Assembly (NCBI GenBank): GCA_019313025.1
Contig: JAFDCA010000038.1
Coordinates: 1-7,718 of the forward strand
Origin: Deltaproteobacteria bacterium
GTDB taxonomy: Bacteria; Desulfobacterota; Desulfobacteria; Desulfobacterales; UBA11574
Direction: 5' to 3'
Length of the DNA stretch: 7,718 nucleotides
Positions 1 through 7,215 of this stretch are shown piece by piece (position 1 is the stretch's first letter; every line of letters begins with the position of its first letter). Position numbers and translations under genes: made by a program. The notes below the pieces were generated by a model. The model searched no databases. It was not told where the DNA came from and worked only from the letters and a program-made list of their open reading frames with translations.

Positions 1-3000
1 ATTTTTGCCAATAGTTGATCATCGGTACTGTGCTTGAGTTCGATGGCCTTTGCCGGACATTCCGATGCGCAAATGCCACATCCCATACATGCCGACGGCG
101 GAATCTCGGATATCCCTTCTTCATTAATAAACGGCGCGCCATATGGACATACGCGAACACAAATCAAGCATGACGCACATTTTTCATCATCGACTTCGGC
201 AATCGCACCGGAGGTCGTCAGCTTCTCTTTGCACAAAATTTTCATGGCCTGTTGTCCGGCACTTTTGGCCATGGTAACGCTCTCTTCAATAAATCGGGGA
301 CTATGGGCCAAGCCTGCCAGAAATACACCCGAGGTGGCAAATTCCACGGGCCTTAATTTGACATGGGCTTCCAGAAAAAAACCCTCATTAGCCGTGGACA
401 GTTTCAAAAGGCGCGCAATCTGCCGTGCGCCTTCGTCGGGCCGAATACCTTCGCTTAACACCACCAGATCAGACTCCATACGAAAATCCTGATGAGAGCT
501 TCGATCCGTAAAATCGACGATCAATTTTCCACTGTCATCATACACCAAGGGTTTTTCTTCGGGGATATATCGGAAAAAGAGGATGCCTTTTTGCCTGGCT
601 TTAAGATAATACAGCTCTTTAAACCCAAAGGTCCTGACATCTCGATACAATACGACAATCTGGGCACCGGGATTCATTTCCTTGAGCTGGATGCCGTTCT
701 TCACAGCTGCGGAACAACACACGCGGCTGCAATAGGGAAAATCGGGTTCCCGTGATCCCACGCACTGAATCATGACAATTCGTTTAAGTTGACGGGCCCA
801 AATGGGCTCATCCAGAAGACGCTTTGAAAACGCCACCTGGGTGAGAATGCGATCATCCTGGCCGTAGAGATATTCCTTGGGTATATGTGGACGCCCACCC
901 GTGGCCACGACCACTGCTCCGTACTGAATGTCGATTCGTTCGTCTTTTTTTTGAACAGAACCGCTGAATGCGCCCAGCTGCCCACTATGAGAAACAAGAG
1001 TGCTGTTCATATAAACCGAAATGTTGGGATGATGGGTGACCCTTTCGGTGAGATAACGGACCAACCGCAAAGGAGAATGCCCTTCCAGTGTAAATTTAAG
1101 ATTCTTTGCAAATCCCCCCAGACTTTCCCCTTTTTCCACCAGATGAACATGAAATCCCTGGTCGGCAATGGTCAGGGCTGCCGTCATGCCGGCCAGGCCG
1201 CCGCCGACGATCATCCCTTCATTTATTACCGGGTAGGATTTGTCATACAGCGGTTCAAGTTGAATGGCCCGGGCCACACTGGCGCGGATCAACTCCTTGG
1301 ATTTTTTGGTGGCTTTTTCAGGGATGTTTCCGTGAACCCAGGAGCATTGATCCCGGATGCTTGCCATCTCGAACAGATACGGATTTAAGCCTGCTTCTTT
1401 CAAGGTCTTTTGAAACAGTGGTTCATGGGTTTTCGGAGAGCATGCCGCCACCACCATCCGGTTTAAACGGTGCTTTTTGATGAGGTCAACAATCGCCTGC
1501 TGGGTTTCCGTGGAGCAGGTAAACATAAAATTGGTGGCAAATACCACATGGGGAAGCTGTCTAACGTCTTCCAGAACATTCTGTATATCCACAACACCGG
1601 CGATGTTGGTACCGCAATGGCACACCAAAACACCCACTCTGGGGACTCCTTCAATGGGCTTTTCCTCCAGCGTTTCTTCCACTGCCGTTTCAGTATGCCT
1701 GGCCTCACGAATGAGGATGGAAGCTTCTGCCGCTGCGGCACCGGCCTGAATCACCGTTTCGGGAATGTCTTTGGGCGATTCAATGCCGCCGCATACAAAG
1801 ACACCCGGCCGGGACGTGGAAACCGGTTCATCAAACTCGGTGGTTAAAAATCCATAAGGGTTCGCAACCAGCCCCAGCTTTCTGGAAAGGTCCATAAAAT
1901 CCTCTGATGGTTTGAAACCACTCGATAGAACCACCAGATCGTATTCTTCTTCCTTTTTTCGATTGAGATGATGATCAAACGTTTCAATCATCAGGTTTTC
2001 AGTTTCGGGATTCAGATATACCTGAGAGATCATTGATCTCCGGGTTCGCACACCATGACTCAAACGCACTCGGTCCACATAATCATCAAAGCCTTTACCA
2101 TGGGCCCGAAGATCCATGAAGTAAATGGTGGTTTGGGTTTTCGGCTCATGTGTGCGGGTCAAAACGGCTTGTTTGGCGGCGTGCATACAACAGACCGACG
2201 AACAAAAGGGACGGTTTCGGGCCGGGTCCCGGGACATCACGCACTGAATCCAGGCGACACTCTGAGGGACTTTTCCATCAGAGGGTCGCTTGAGATGTCC
2301 TTCATAAGGGCCGGTGGCCGACAACATCCGTTCATACTGCAAAGACGTGACAACATTTTGATATCTTCCGTAACCAAATTCTCCTTCTTTGACCGTTAAT
2401 GCCGGTTCGAACCCGGTTGAGATCACCGCGGCACCGGCGTCGATGTGAATGCGCTCCGGTTTTTGGTTGTATTCAACTGCATCGGCCGGGCAGATTTTTT
2501 GACATACACCACACTTTCCCTTGGTTAAATACAGGCAATGCTCGGCGTCTATGGCATATTTTAACGGGACCGCCTGGGGAAAGGTTAAAAAAGCCGCTTT
2601 TCGCATCCCCAGCTTTTCGTTAAATGGGTCCGGCACTTTTTTGGGACATTTTTCAGCACACTTTCCGCATGCAATACATTTCTCTTCATTGACATACCTG
2701 GCGCCTTTTTCAATGAGGGCGGTAAGTCGACCGGGATCTCCGTTGAGTTCGAGAATTCGACTTGTTGTGAGAATTTCGATATTCGCATGTCCGGCCACCT
2801 GGACAAGCTTGGGGGAAAACATGCAGGTGGAACAGTCGTTGGTGGGAAAGGTTTTGTCCAACTGGGCCATTATTCCCCCGAGGGTATGTGATTTTTCAAT
2901 AAGATAAACATAAAAACCGGTGTCCGCCAGATCAAGGGCACACTGAACACCGCCGATCCCACCCCCGATAACGATAACTTTTCCCACCGGATTTTTAAGA

Positions 3001-3017
3001 TAAGATCCCATAATCAT
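1..3017 (-). CDS. hdrA: Large HdrA-type FAD/Fe-S subunit of a soluble heterodisulfide-reductase-like complex (3' end beyond window)
   Basis: Flavin-containing, cytoplasmic electron-splitting subunit of an Hdr-type complex. The frame is open for 1005 codons and is cut by the left edge. Residues 1-440 form an FAD domain (GGGIGG at 18-23) with CSTCMFSPK at 62-70 and an inserted two-cluster ferredoxin module (Cys114/117/120/124 and 161/169/172/176). A classical HdrA N-terminal Fe-S domain follows (CHCGTNIAG at 466-474; Cys501, 526, 558), then a second FAD domain (GGGLAG at 605-610) without an inserted ferredoxin, then a terminal 2x[4Fe-4S] ferredoxin (Cys947/950/953/957 and 977/980/983/987). Both FAD halves carry an IQCV-S-R...C-x3-CC motif (257-277 and 750-768). 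Archaeal HdrA has about 650 residues, so this is a duplicated or fused form. The start is ATG at 3017, overlapping the hdrB stop as TGATG; a second in-frame ATG at 3011 is possible. Family assignment is firm; the physiological partner is unknown, and related HdrA-like subunits also occur in class II benzoyl-CoA reductase (BamE). Confidence 0.93.
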   Translation of the reverse strand, partial: MIMGSYLKNPVGKVIVIGGGIGGVQCALDLADTGFYVYLIEKSHTLGGIMAQLDKTFPTNDCSTCMFSPKLVQVAGHANIEILTTSRILELNGDPGRLTALIEKGARYVNEEKCIACGKCAEKCPKKVPDPFNEKLGMRKAAFLTFPQAVPLKYAIDAEHCLYLTKGKCGVCQKICPADAVEYNQKPERIHIDAGAAVISTGFEPALTVKEGEFGYGRYQNVVTSLQYERMLSATGPYEGHLKRPSDGKVPQSVAWIQCVMSRDPARNRPFCSSVCCMHAAKQAVLTRTHEPKTQTTIYFMDLRAHGKGFDDYVDRVRLSHGVRTRRSMISQVYLNPETENLMIETFDHHLNRKKEEEYDLVVLSSGFKPSEDFMDLSRKLGLVANPYGFLTTEFDEPVSTSRPGVFVCGGIESPKDIPETVIQAGAAAAEASILIREARHTETAVEETLEEKPIEGVPRVGVLVCHCGTNIAGVVDIQNVLEDVRQLPHVVFATNFMFTCSTETQQAIVDLIKKHRLNRMVVAACSPKTHEPLFQKTLKEAGLNPYLFEMASIRDQCSWVHGNIPEKATKKSKELIRASVARAIQLEPLYDKSYPVINEGMIVGGGLAGMTAALTIADQGFHVHLVEKGESLGGFAKNLKFTLEGHSPLRLVRYLTERVTHHPNISVYMNSTLVSHSGQLGAFSGSVQKKDERIDIQYGAVVVATGGRPHIPKEYLYGQDDRILTQVAFSKRLLDEPIWARQLKRIVMIQCVGSREPDFPYCSRVCCSAAVKNGIQLKEMNPGAQIVVLYRDVRTFGFKELYYLKARQKGILFFRYIPEEKPLVYDDSGKLIVDFTDRSSHQDFRMESDLVVLSEGIRPDEGARQIARLLKLSTANEGFFLEAHVKLRPVEFATSGVFLAGLAHSPRFIEESVTMAKSAGQQAMKILCKEKLTTSGAIAEVDDEKCASCLICVRVCPYGAPFINEEGISEIPPSACMGCGICASECPAKAIELKHSTDDQLLAK

Positions 3018-3850
3018 CACAGAAGGCTTTTGGTTTTTAACAGTCGAACAGGATTCGCAAAATGCGTCTTAAAACACTTGGGATTTCCACTGTAGCTGAA
3101 ACTCAACCGAAGCAACTCGGTAAAGTAAAATATCGGAATCGGCCTTTCTCGACGGTCTTTCTGAATCATATCGAGATTCGACTGACACAGCGGGCACGAC
3201 ACCACAATGGCTTCCGCACCTGTCTGCCGTGCTTTATCCAAAAGTCTTTTTGTCAGGGAATCTCCGATTTCCCTTCGAGCGATACCGATGCTGGCACCGC
3301 AGCAGGTGGCTTTATAGGACCAGTCGATGACCTGAGCGCCAGTTGCGGCGGCAATACGATCGAGTGTCTGGGGATTTTCATAATCCGTATAACCGGTAAT
3401 TCTCGGCGGACGCACCATTTGACATCCGTAATAGCAGACCAGTTTCAGACCCTTTAAAGTTTTTAAAACCCGTTTTTTGATCTGGCTGATCATGGTCGGT
3501 TCCGCCAGAAAACGCGTCATATCATGAACTTTTAGATCACCGGTCACCGGCCAGGGAATATCCAAAACATTTTTTTGTATCATCTGTTGGGAAAACCGTA
3601 GACGATTGAAGCAATTGGCACATGGAGAAACGATATCAAGCCCCATTTGCTCGGCGGCAAACAGATTTCTTGCCGGCAAAATCACCGACATGGCCTCGCT
3701 GAGACTGTGGGCAGCCGTAGCGCCACAACAGGACCAGTCGTCGATTTCAACCAGATCGATATCCAGCGCTTGAAACACCGCGTCAATGGATCGGGCATAG
3801 TCCACGGCCATGCCTTCCAAAGAACAGCCGGGATAAAAAGACAGTTTCAT
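3017..3850 (-). CDS. hdrB: HdrB-type subunit with two CCG (cysteine-rich) domains
   Basis: Catalytic-type subunit of Hdr complexes. In methanogen HdrB two noncubane 4Fe-4S clusters, bound by paired CCG domains, reduce the CoM-S-S-CoB disulfide; the substrate here is not known. Numbered from the ATG at 3850, the 277 residues hold two complete CCG signatures: Cys9, Cys41-Cys42, Cys77/Cys80 and Cys143, Cys183-Cys184, Cys219/Cys222 (plus Cys139), with spacings near CX31-39CCX34CXXC. All cluster ligands therefore appear present. Length is normal for HdrB, with a short basic tail (about residues 250-277) after the last motif. The codon before the ATG is TTG, so a start at 3853 is possible but less likely: the ATG at 3850 overlaps the hdrC stop as TGATG and has GAGGGG (3861-3866) ten bases upstream. 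The gene also ends in TGATG with hdrA, implying coupled translation of all three subunits. No membrane segment is visible. Confidence 0.95.
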   Translation of the reverse strand: MKLSFYPGCSLEGMAVDYARSIDAVFQALDIDLVEIDDWSCCGATAAHSLSEAMSVILPARNLFAAEQMGLDIVSPCANCFNRLRFSQQMIQKNVLDIPWPVTGDLKVHDMTRFLAEPTMISQIKKRVLKTLKGLKLVCYYGCQMVRPPRITGYTDYENPQTLDRIAAATGAQVIDWSYKATCCGASIGIARREIGDSLTKRLLDKARQTGAEAIVVSCPLCQSNLDMIQKDRRERPIPIFYFTELLRLSFSYSGNPKCFKTHFANPVRLLKTKSLL

Positions 3851-4485
3851 CAAAGAATTTCCCCTCGGGCCTGAATATAGGCTTTTTGAATGTCCCTGAT
3901 GGCCTTTGATCGGGATGTGAAGGGTTTCAATCTTCCTTTTCTAAATAGGGTCAATCCCAGTAAAAGCTCCTCTTTAAAGTTTCCGCTTTTTATTTTTTCA
4001 TGCAATATGTTCGGCTTTAAGTAATAGGCGTTCATCAAACGGAATTCGTTGACCCTGCCGGATTTTCTCAACACTTCCAGAAATGTCTGATGAAATACGG
4101 CAAGATTCCTTTCCTTCGGTGTGATGGACGAATGGGCTGCAATGTTTCTCAAATGATTGATGACTTCCGCAACCCCCACTTCATTTGGACAGTAAGTGGT
4201 ACACATTTCACAGGACAGACATACCCATATGGTGGAGGATTTTAACAGGTCCTCGCGCCATCCCAGTTGAACATAACGCATTGCCTGGTGGGGTTTGATG
4301 TCCATAAAATGGCTGACCGGACAGGCATTGGTGCATCTTTCACATTGATAACACGCTGAAACATTGCCGCCGATCTCTCCCTGGATTCTATTCAGAAAAT
4401 AATCCCCTCTGTCGCCGATGAGTTTTCTTCTTTTTCCAGATTTGAGTTGGGCAACATTCTCTTGATCTAAAACTCTCGTATTCAT
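3850..4485 (-). CDS. hdrC: HdrC-type 2x[4Fe-4S] ferredoxin subunit
   Basis: Electron-transfer subunit that passes electrons between HdrA and HdrB. The 211-residue protein has two classical [4Fe-4S] motifs, Cys45/48/51/55 (CYQCERCTNACP) and Cys89/92/95/99 (CLSCEMCTTYCP), in the spacing typical of HdrC and related succinate dehydrogenase/GlpC-type iron-sulfur subunits. A helical C-terminal region (about 120-211) follows, somewhat longer than in minimal HdrC proteins. There is no transmembrane segment, which argues for the soluble HdrABC type rather than membrane HdrDE. It is the first gene of the C-B-A unit. The ATG at 4485 is supported by AAGG seven bases upstream. It ends with TGA inside the TGATG shared with hdrB. 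The N-terminal 20-25 residues are charged and probably not part of the cluster domain. Confidence 0.94.
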   Translation of the reverse strand: MNTRVLDQENVAQLKSGKRRKLIGDRGDYFLNRIQGEIGGNVSACYQCERCTNACPVSHFMDIKPHQAMRYVQLGWREDLLKSSTIWVCLSCEMCTTYCPNEVGVAEVINHLRNIAAHSSITPKERNLAVFHQTFLEVLRKSGRVNEFRLMNAYYLKPNILHEKIKSGNFKEELLLGLTLFRKGRLKPFTSRSKAIRDIQKAYIQARGEIL

Positions 4486-4491
4486 TGTTTT

Positions 4492-4496
4492 ACCTT
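4492..4496 (-). promoter_or_regulatory. Ribosome binding site of hdrC
   Basis: The minus strand reads AAGGT here, with AAGG ending seven bases before the ATG at 4485. It supports that start and marks the translational entry point of the three-gene hdr unit, since hdrB and hdrA follow through stop/start overlaps. Confidence 0.6.
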
Positions 4497-4554
4497 ATTT
4501 TAAATTGCCAATGCCGTGTGTGGATAGGGGGCAAGGATTTACTTGAATCCGGTT

Positions 4555-4571
4555 GGTTGTCATTACAAACC
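4555..4571. repeat. Imperfect inverted repeat upstream of hdrC
   Basis: GGTTGT and ACAAACC flank a four-base centre (CATT); they pair with one bulged A. The site is 70-86 bases before the hdrC start, a plausible operator position for a dimeric HTH regulator. The symmetry is short and could be chance. Confidence 0.3.
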
Positions 4572-4630
4572 ATCTTAAAAACATATCTTACGCACAATTA
4601 CGGTGTTGCGTTCTTCTCCAAAATGCTCAC

Positions 4631-4650
4631 CCGCCATGGATCTTTGGCGG
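4631..4650. repeat. Inverted repeat CCGCCA / TGGCGG upstream of hdrC
   Basis: A perfect 6-bp GC-rich stem with an 8-base loop lies 71 bases past the HTH stop and 146 bases before hdrC. On the plus strand a run of six T follows five bases later, which looks terminator-like, but no plus-strand gene leads into it. On the minus strand, the direction of the genes, no T tract follows. It may be an operator, an RNA hairpin in the leader, or a terminator for antisense transcripts. Confidence 0.4.
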
Positions 4651-4721
4651 ACTGCATTTTTTATCGGTTCTCACTCACGAATGCCTCGATTTCGCAACAC
4701 TCAACTTGCTTTTGAGCGCAA

Positions 4722-5141
4722 TCAATTTCTTTTAGGATGACTTGTAGAACCATAAGGAGCGTCAGATAAAAAAATGGGCGCCAAGACCTCGCAAGAACGG
4801 CAGACCTTCATCTTTTCTTTCCATTTTTCATGTGCCGTTCCGCAGCAAATGGTTCCGTTAATGAACCAGCATAACTTTCCTGCTTGAAACTCCCACGCGG
4901 GACAATCTTTTTTTTGTTTTGTGGGACATTTTTTGACTGTCCAGCACGGTTTTTGCGCTTTAATGATACCCCTTTTTCTGGCCAGTAGAAAAAACATCTG
5001 TCTTTCCACATGAGGCGGCACAGTTCGCCAACCCTGCTCATAGCTGTGTATTGCTTTGATAGATACCCCCAATAGATTCGCCATTTGTTTTTGCGTTTTG
5101 TTTAATTTTTTCCGAAATACAGCAAACTCTTTACTGTCCAT
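4722..5141 (-). CDS. XRE-type HTH regulator with an eight-cysteine C-terminal domain
   Basis: Likely DNA-binding transcriptional regulator of 139 residues. Residues 1-60 form a Cro/C1-type helix-turn-helix (TQKQMANLLGVS at 16-27, then AIHSYEQG at 30-37). Residues 64-120 form a small domain with Cys66, 72, 80, 91, 99, 100, 114 and 117, arranged as CW-x4-CP-x6-CP...CW...CCG...CRSC. Similar CW/CP/CW/CR-C patterns occur, to my recollection, in many deltaproteobacterial signalling proteins; binding of a metal or Fe-S cluster is an inference from cysteine spacing. The last 20 residues look unstructured. The ATG at 5141 has a strong GAGGGGG ribosome site (5147-5153) five bases upstream. It sits upstream of hdrCBA on the same strand, which suggests control of that operon, perhaps by redox state. 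The fold call is firm; the target and ligand are not known. Confidence 0.85.
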   Translation of the reverse strand: MDSKEFAVFRKKLNKTQKQMANLLGVSIKAIHSYEQGWRTVPPHVERQMFFLLARKRGIIKAQKPCWTVKKCPTKQKKDCPAWEFQAGKLCWFINGTICCGTAHEKWKEKMKVCRSCEVLAPIFLSDAPYGSTSHPKRN

Positions 5142-5171
5142 AGACGCCCCCTCAATTTTGGTAAGATGAAA

Positions 5172-5204
5172 TTTATACTATCAAATTTTGCACTAGTGGC
5201 ACAA
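5172..5204 (-). promoter_or_regulatory. Candidate promoter of the HTH gene
   Basis: On the minus strand TTGTGC (5199-5204) and TAGTAT (5175-5180) are separated by 18 bases, with TATAAA overlapping at 5172-5177. A perfect TTGACA lies further upstream (5217-5222) but lacks a -10 box at the right distance. The spacer contains the palindrome at 5191-5198, so a repressor bound there would block the polymerase. Matches are only partial. Confidence 0.3.
5191..5198. repeat. Palindrome CACTAGTG in the HTH promoter region
   Basis: A perfect 8-base palindrome lies 50-57 bases before the HTH start and directly beside the candidate -35 box. Small XRE proteins often repress their own gene through short palindromes, so this is a candidate autoregulatory operator. 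It is not repeated in the hdrC leader. At 8 bases, chance occurrence is possible. Confidence 0.3.
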
Positions 5205-5339
5205 CGTGGTATCCCCTGTCAATAAAAAAATAGCACGCATCTTTACCATCTAATAAAATCAGTGTCCATGAGAAAAGCACACCTGAGATTAAAAGAACGT
5301 TTCCGATTTCTAATTTTGAAAGGGTTGATGGAGAATAGG

Positions 5340-5373
5340 AAAAAAAGGATTCTTGGAAAAACACCCCGAAGAA
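5340..5373 (-). terminator. Possible weak intrinsic terminator after the radical SAM gene
   Basis: Read on the minus strand, TTCTT (5369-5373) and AAGAA (5350-5354) can pair, extended by two G-C pairs and two G-U pairs across one bulge. Seven T (5340-5346) follow after ATCC. It is 28 bases past the radical SAM stop codon. The stem is AT-rich and weak, and another T7 run sits just before it, so the call is tentative. Confidence 0.35.
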
Positions 5374-5400
5374 AAAAATCCGACAAATTCGAACATTCGC

Positions 5401-7197
5401 TTACTTCTGAGATGGCGCGGCGGTTCCCAGAACCATGGCTTCGAAGCTCTTCAGTTTTTCCCGCATCTTCCTTGAGTGTTCAATGTATTTTTGACTGAGT
5501 TCATAACGGTAGTCTGTATGGATTTTGTTCACGGTGTGTTGCATCTGTTTGAGTATTTTGACCTTCTCCTTTAAAAGTTCGACCAAATATTGATAATTTT
5601 CTTTTGAATTGTTCATCATGGCTTCGGAATATTGATTTACCAAATCACAAAAATAATGGTATTTCTCATCAAGCACCAATGCAATTTTTTCTGTTTTCAA
5701 GGCTTGTTGTGTAATGGTGTAAAAGTGATGTCCGGTAATGCATAAGGAGATGGCTTCGCCAAAAATGTTGGGGTGTTTGATTATACTCCGAAGGACAAAT
5801 TTGAGATATTGGAACCCGTATGGCGTAAACACCTGCCCGCGAATGGATCTGAAGAAAATTTTTAGTTCTTTAACGTGAATTTTTCTCTGAAAATAACCCG
5901 TATATTCTATATTATCCAAAAAATGGTTGCAACGTTCAAAATAGTTTTTCAGATTGAAATCATAAATACAAGCCAGAATTCTTTTATATCCTTCTTTTAA
6001 CCGGTTCGGGTCCATGATGGTTTTAAAGTTAGTGGTCATGCAGTGGGTGTTGTTGCCGATGGACGCCTTTAATATTCTGCCTTCCGTTTTAAGCCGATGA
6101 TAAAGAAGGGTCCCGGGAAGGGCATTTAAGAAACCGATCATTGCTTTGGGAATGGCATTTTGTTGAATAAAAGCAATTTGCCGGTCGAAAATATCTTCTT
6201 TGTCACTGTCAAATCCAATGATAAATCCTCCCATGACTTCCATTCCGTGTCGCTGAATCGTTCTAATGGCGTTCTCCATGTCTGCTTTTAGATTCTGAAT
6301 CTTACCGGTCTCTTCAAGTCCCTTGGGATCAGGAGTTTCAATCCCGATAAAAACCTGATTGAATCCAGCCTCCCGCATGGCTGTCAGCAGCGCCTCATCC
6401 TCGCCCATATTTATACTGGCTTCGGTAAAAAAATGGCAAGGGTAACCATGCTTGATTTGCCAAACTTTTAGCGCCGGCAAAAGTTCGGCCTTGACCCGCT
6501 TTTTGTTGCCGATGAAGTTGTCATCAACAAGAAACACCGGACCCCGCCATCCCAAACCATAAAGAGTATCGAGTTCTCGTAAAAGCGTATCGGCAGATTT
6601 TAAACGTGGCTTGTTGCCATAAATGGTCCAGATATCACAAAACTCACAGTGAAAGGGACATCCCCTGGAATACTGAATGGCCATGGAACCATATGCGTCA
6701 ATATCCAAAAGATCGAATCGCGGGACCGGTAAATTGGAGATATCCGGATAAGGCGGTTTCGGATAAACAGGCTTTGCAACACCCTTTTCCAGATCCTGTA
6801 AAAAATCCGACAGGGTTTGATCTACTTCTCCCAAGAGAAAATGGTCGACGCCGGCAATGTCCTTATGATTTGATGTTGGAAAAGGGCCTCCTGCAACGAT
6901 GATTTTGTCAAACCATTTGCAGCGTCGAATCACCTCTTTCATGGATTCCTGTTGAACAATCATGGCGGAAATGAAAACCGCATCCGCCCATTGAATATCG
7001 CTGTCGTTTAAAGACGTAACATTCAGGTCAATCAGCTTCAGGTTATACCTATCCGGAAAAAAGGCGGCGATGGTTAGTAGCCCCAGAGGTGGCATGGCAC
7101 TTTTTTTTCGAATAAATTTCAGTGCGCACTTAAAACTCCAGTAGGTATTGCTTGGAACTTTGGGATAAACGAAAAGGATGTTTCGATATTTGCACAT
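5401..7197 (-). CDS. B12-binding-domain radical SAM protein (DUF4070-like)
   Basis: Predicted cobalamin-dependent radical SAM enzyme of 598 residues; reaction unknown. Residues 6-150 form a B12-binding-type Rossmann domain (NILFVYPKVPSNTYWS at 6-21, PPLGLLTIAA at 36-45, AGGP at 102-105) that lacks the DxHxxG cobalt-ligand motif, as I recall for relatives. The radical SAM core follows, with CX3CX2C at Cys180/184/187 (SRGCPFHCEFC), VFLVDDNFIG at 221-230 and FIGIETPD at 283-290. Residues 360-500 match a DUF4070-type C-terminal region. Hopanoid C2-methylase HpnP has a similar layout, but no hopanoid gene is nearby. Residues 500-598 are a lysine- and glutamate-rich helical tail with coiled-coil character, seemingly beyond the usual family end. 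The frame extends 43 codons upstream to a TTG at 7326, but ATG 7197 is preferred because homology begins there and AGGAGG precedes it by ten bases. Probably transcribed alone. Confidence 0.9.
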   Translation of the reverse strand: MCKYRNILFVYPKVPSNTYWSFKCALKFIRKKSAMPPLGLLTIAAFFPDRYNLKLIDLNVTSLNDSDIQWADAVFISAMIVQQESMKEVIRRCKWFDKIIVAGGPFPTSNHKDIAGVDHFLLGEVDQTLSDFLQDLEKGVAKPVYPKPPYPDISNLPVPRFDLLDIDAYGSMAIQYSRGCPFHCEFCDIWTIYGNKPRLKSADTLLRELDTLYGLGWRGPVFLVDDNFIGNKKRVKAELLPALKVWQIKHGYPCHFFTEASINMGEDEALLTAMREAGFNQVFIGIETPDPKGLEETGKIQNLKADMENAIRTIQRHGMEVMGGFIIGFDSDKEDIFDRQIAFIQQNAIPKAMIGFLNALPGTLLYHRLKTEGRILKASIGNNTHCMTTNFKTIMDPNRLKEGYKRILACIYDFNLKNYFERCNHFLDNIEYTGYFQRKIHVKELKIFFRSIRGQVFTPYGFQYLKFVLRSIIKHPNIFGEAISLCITGHHFYTITQQALKTEKIALVLDEKYHYFCDLVNQYSEAMMNNSKENYQYLVELLKEKVKILKQMQHTVNKIHTDYRYELSQKYIEHSRKMREKLKSFEAMVLGTAAPSQK

Positions 7198-7206
7198 GGT
7201 GACAAG

Positions 7207-7215
7207 TCCTCCTTT
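7207..7215 (-). promoter_or_regulatory. Ribosome binding site that fixes the radical SAM start
   Basis: The minus strand reads AAAGGAGGA, a near-perfect anti-16S match, with AGGAGG ending ten bases before the ATG at 7197. Neither upstream alternative (TTG 7326, ATG 7281) has such a site, so the shorter protein is favoured. Confidence 0.7.

Larger units (their letters stand above)
4486..4721. other. 236-base leader between the HTH gene and hdrC
   Basis: No coding frame with a credible start or ribosome site is seen on either strand. The stretch is long for a spacer between co-directional genes and holds two inverted repeats (4555-4571 and 4631-4650), so it may carry the hdr promoter and operator sites. 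I could not pick a convincing -35/-10 pair: TGTAAT on the minus strand inside the 4555-4571 repeat resembles a -10 box but has no good -35 partner. Whether hdrCBA is transcribed from here or by read-through from the HTH gene is open. Confidence 0.5.

Noticed and set aside
34..2907. Plus-strand open frames such as 34-492, 492-755, 885-1388, 1470-1847, 2055-2399 and 2521-2907
   Set aside because: All lie antisense to the continuous hdrA frame, which has clear cysteine and FAD motifs; their translations show no recognisable domains.
3062..3874. Plus-strand frames 3062-3457 and 3647-3874
   Set aside because: Antisense to hdrB with its intact CCG motifs; no domain signal.
4700..4716. Short inverted repeat CTCAA/TTGAG just after the HTH stop
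   Set aside because: Only five AT-leaning base pairs and no T run on the minus strand, so not a credible terminator.
4485..4735. Plus-strand frames in the hdrC leader (4485-4715 and 4553-4735)
   Set aside because: No credible ribosome site, composition unlike a protein, and they span the inverted repeats; treated as non-coding.
5187..5206. Possible sigma-54 promoter (GTGCCAC...TGCA on the minus strand)
   Set aside because: The -24 element lacks the GG of TGGCAC and the spacing to the TGC element is wrong.
5173..5364. Minus-strand 63-codon frame starting at GTG, hydrophobic
   Set aside because: No ribosome site, starts within the possible terminator and overlaps the HTH promoter region; low-complexity AT-rich translation. 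A degraded gene remnant cannot be fully excluded.
5262..5498. Plus-strand 78-codon frame
   Set aside because: Overlaps the 3' end of the radical SAM gene in antisense and translates to a basic, low-complexity peptide.
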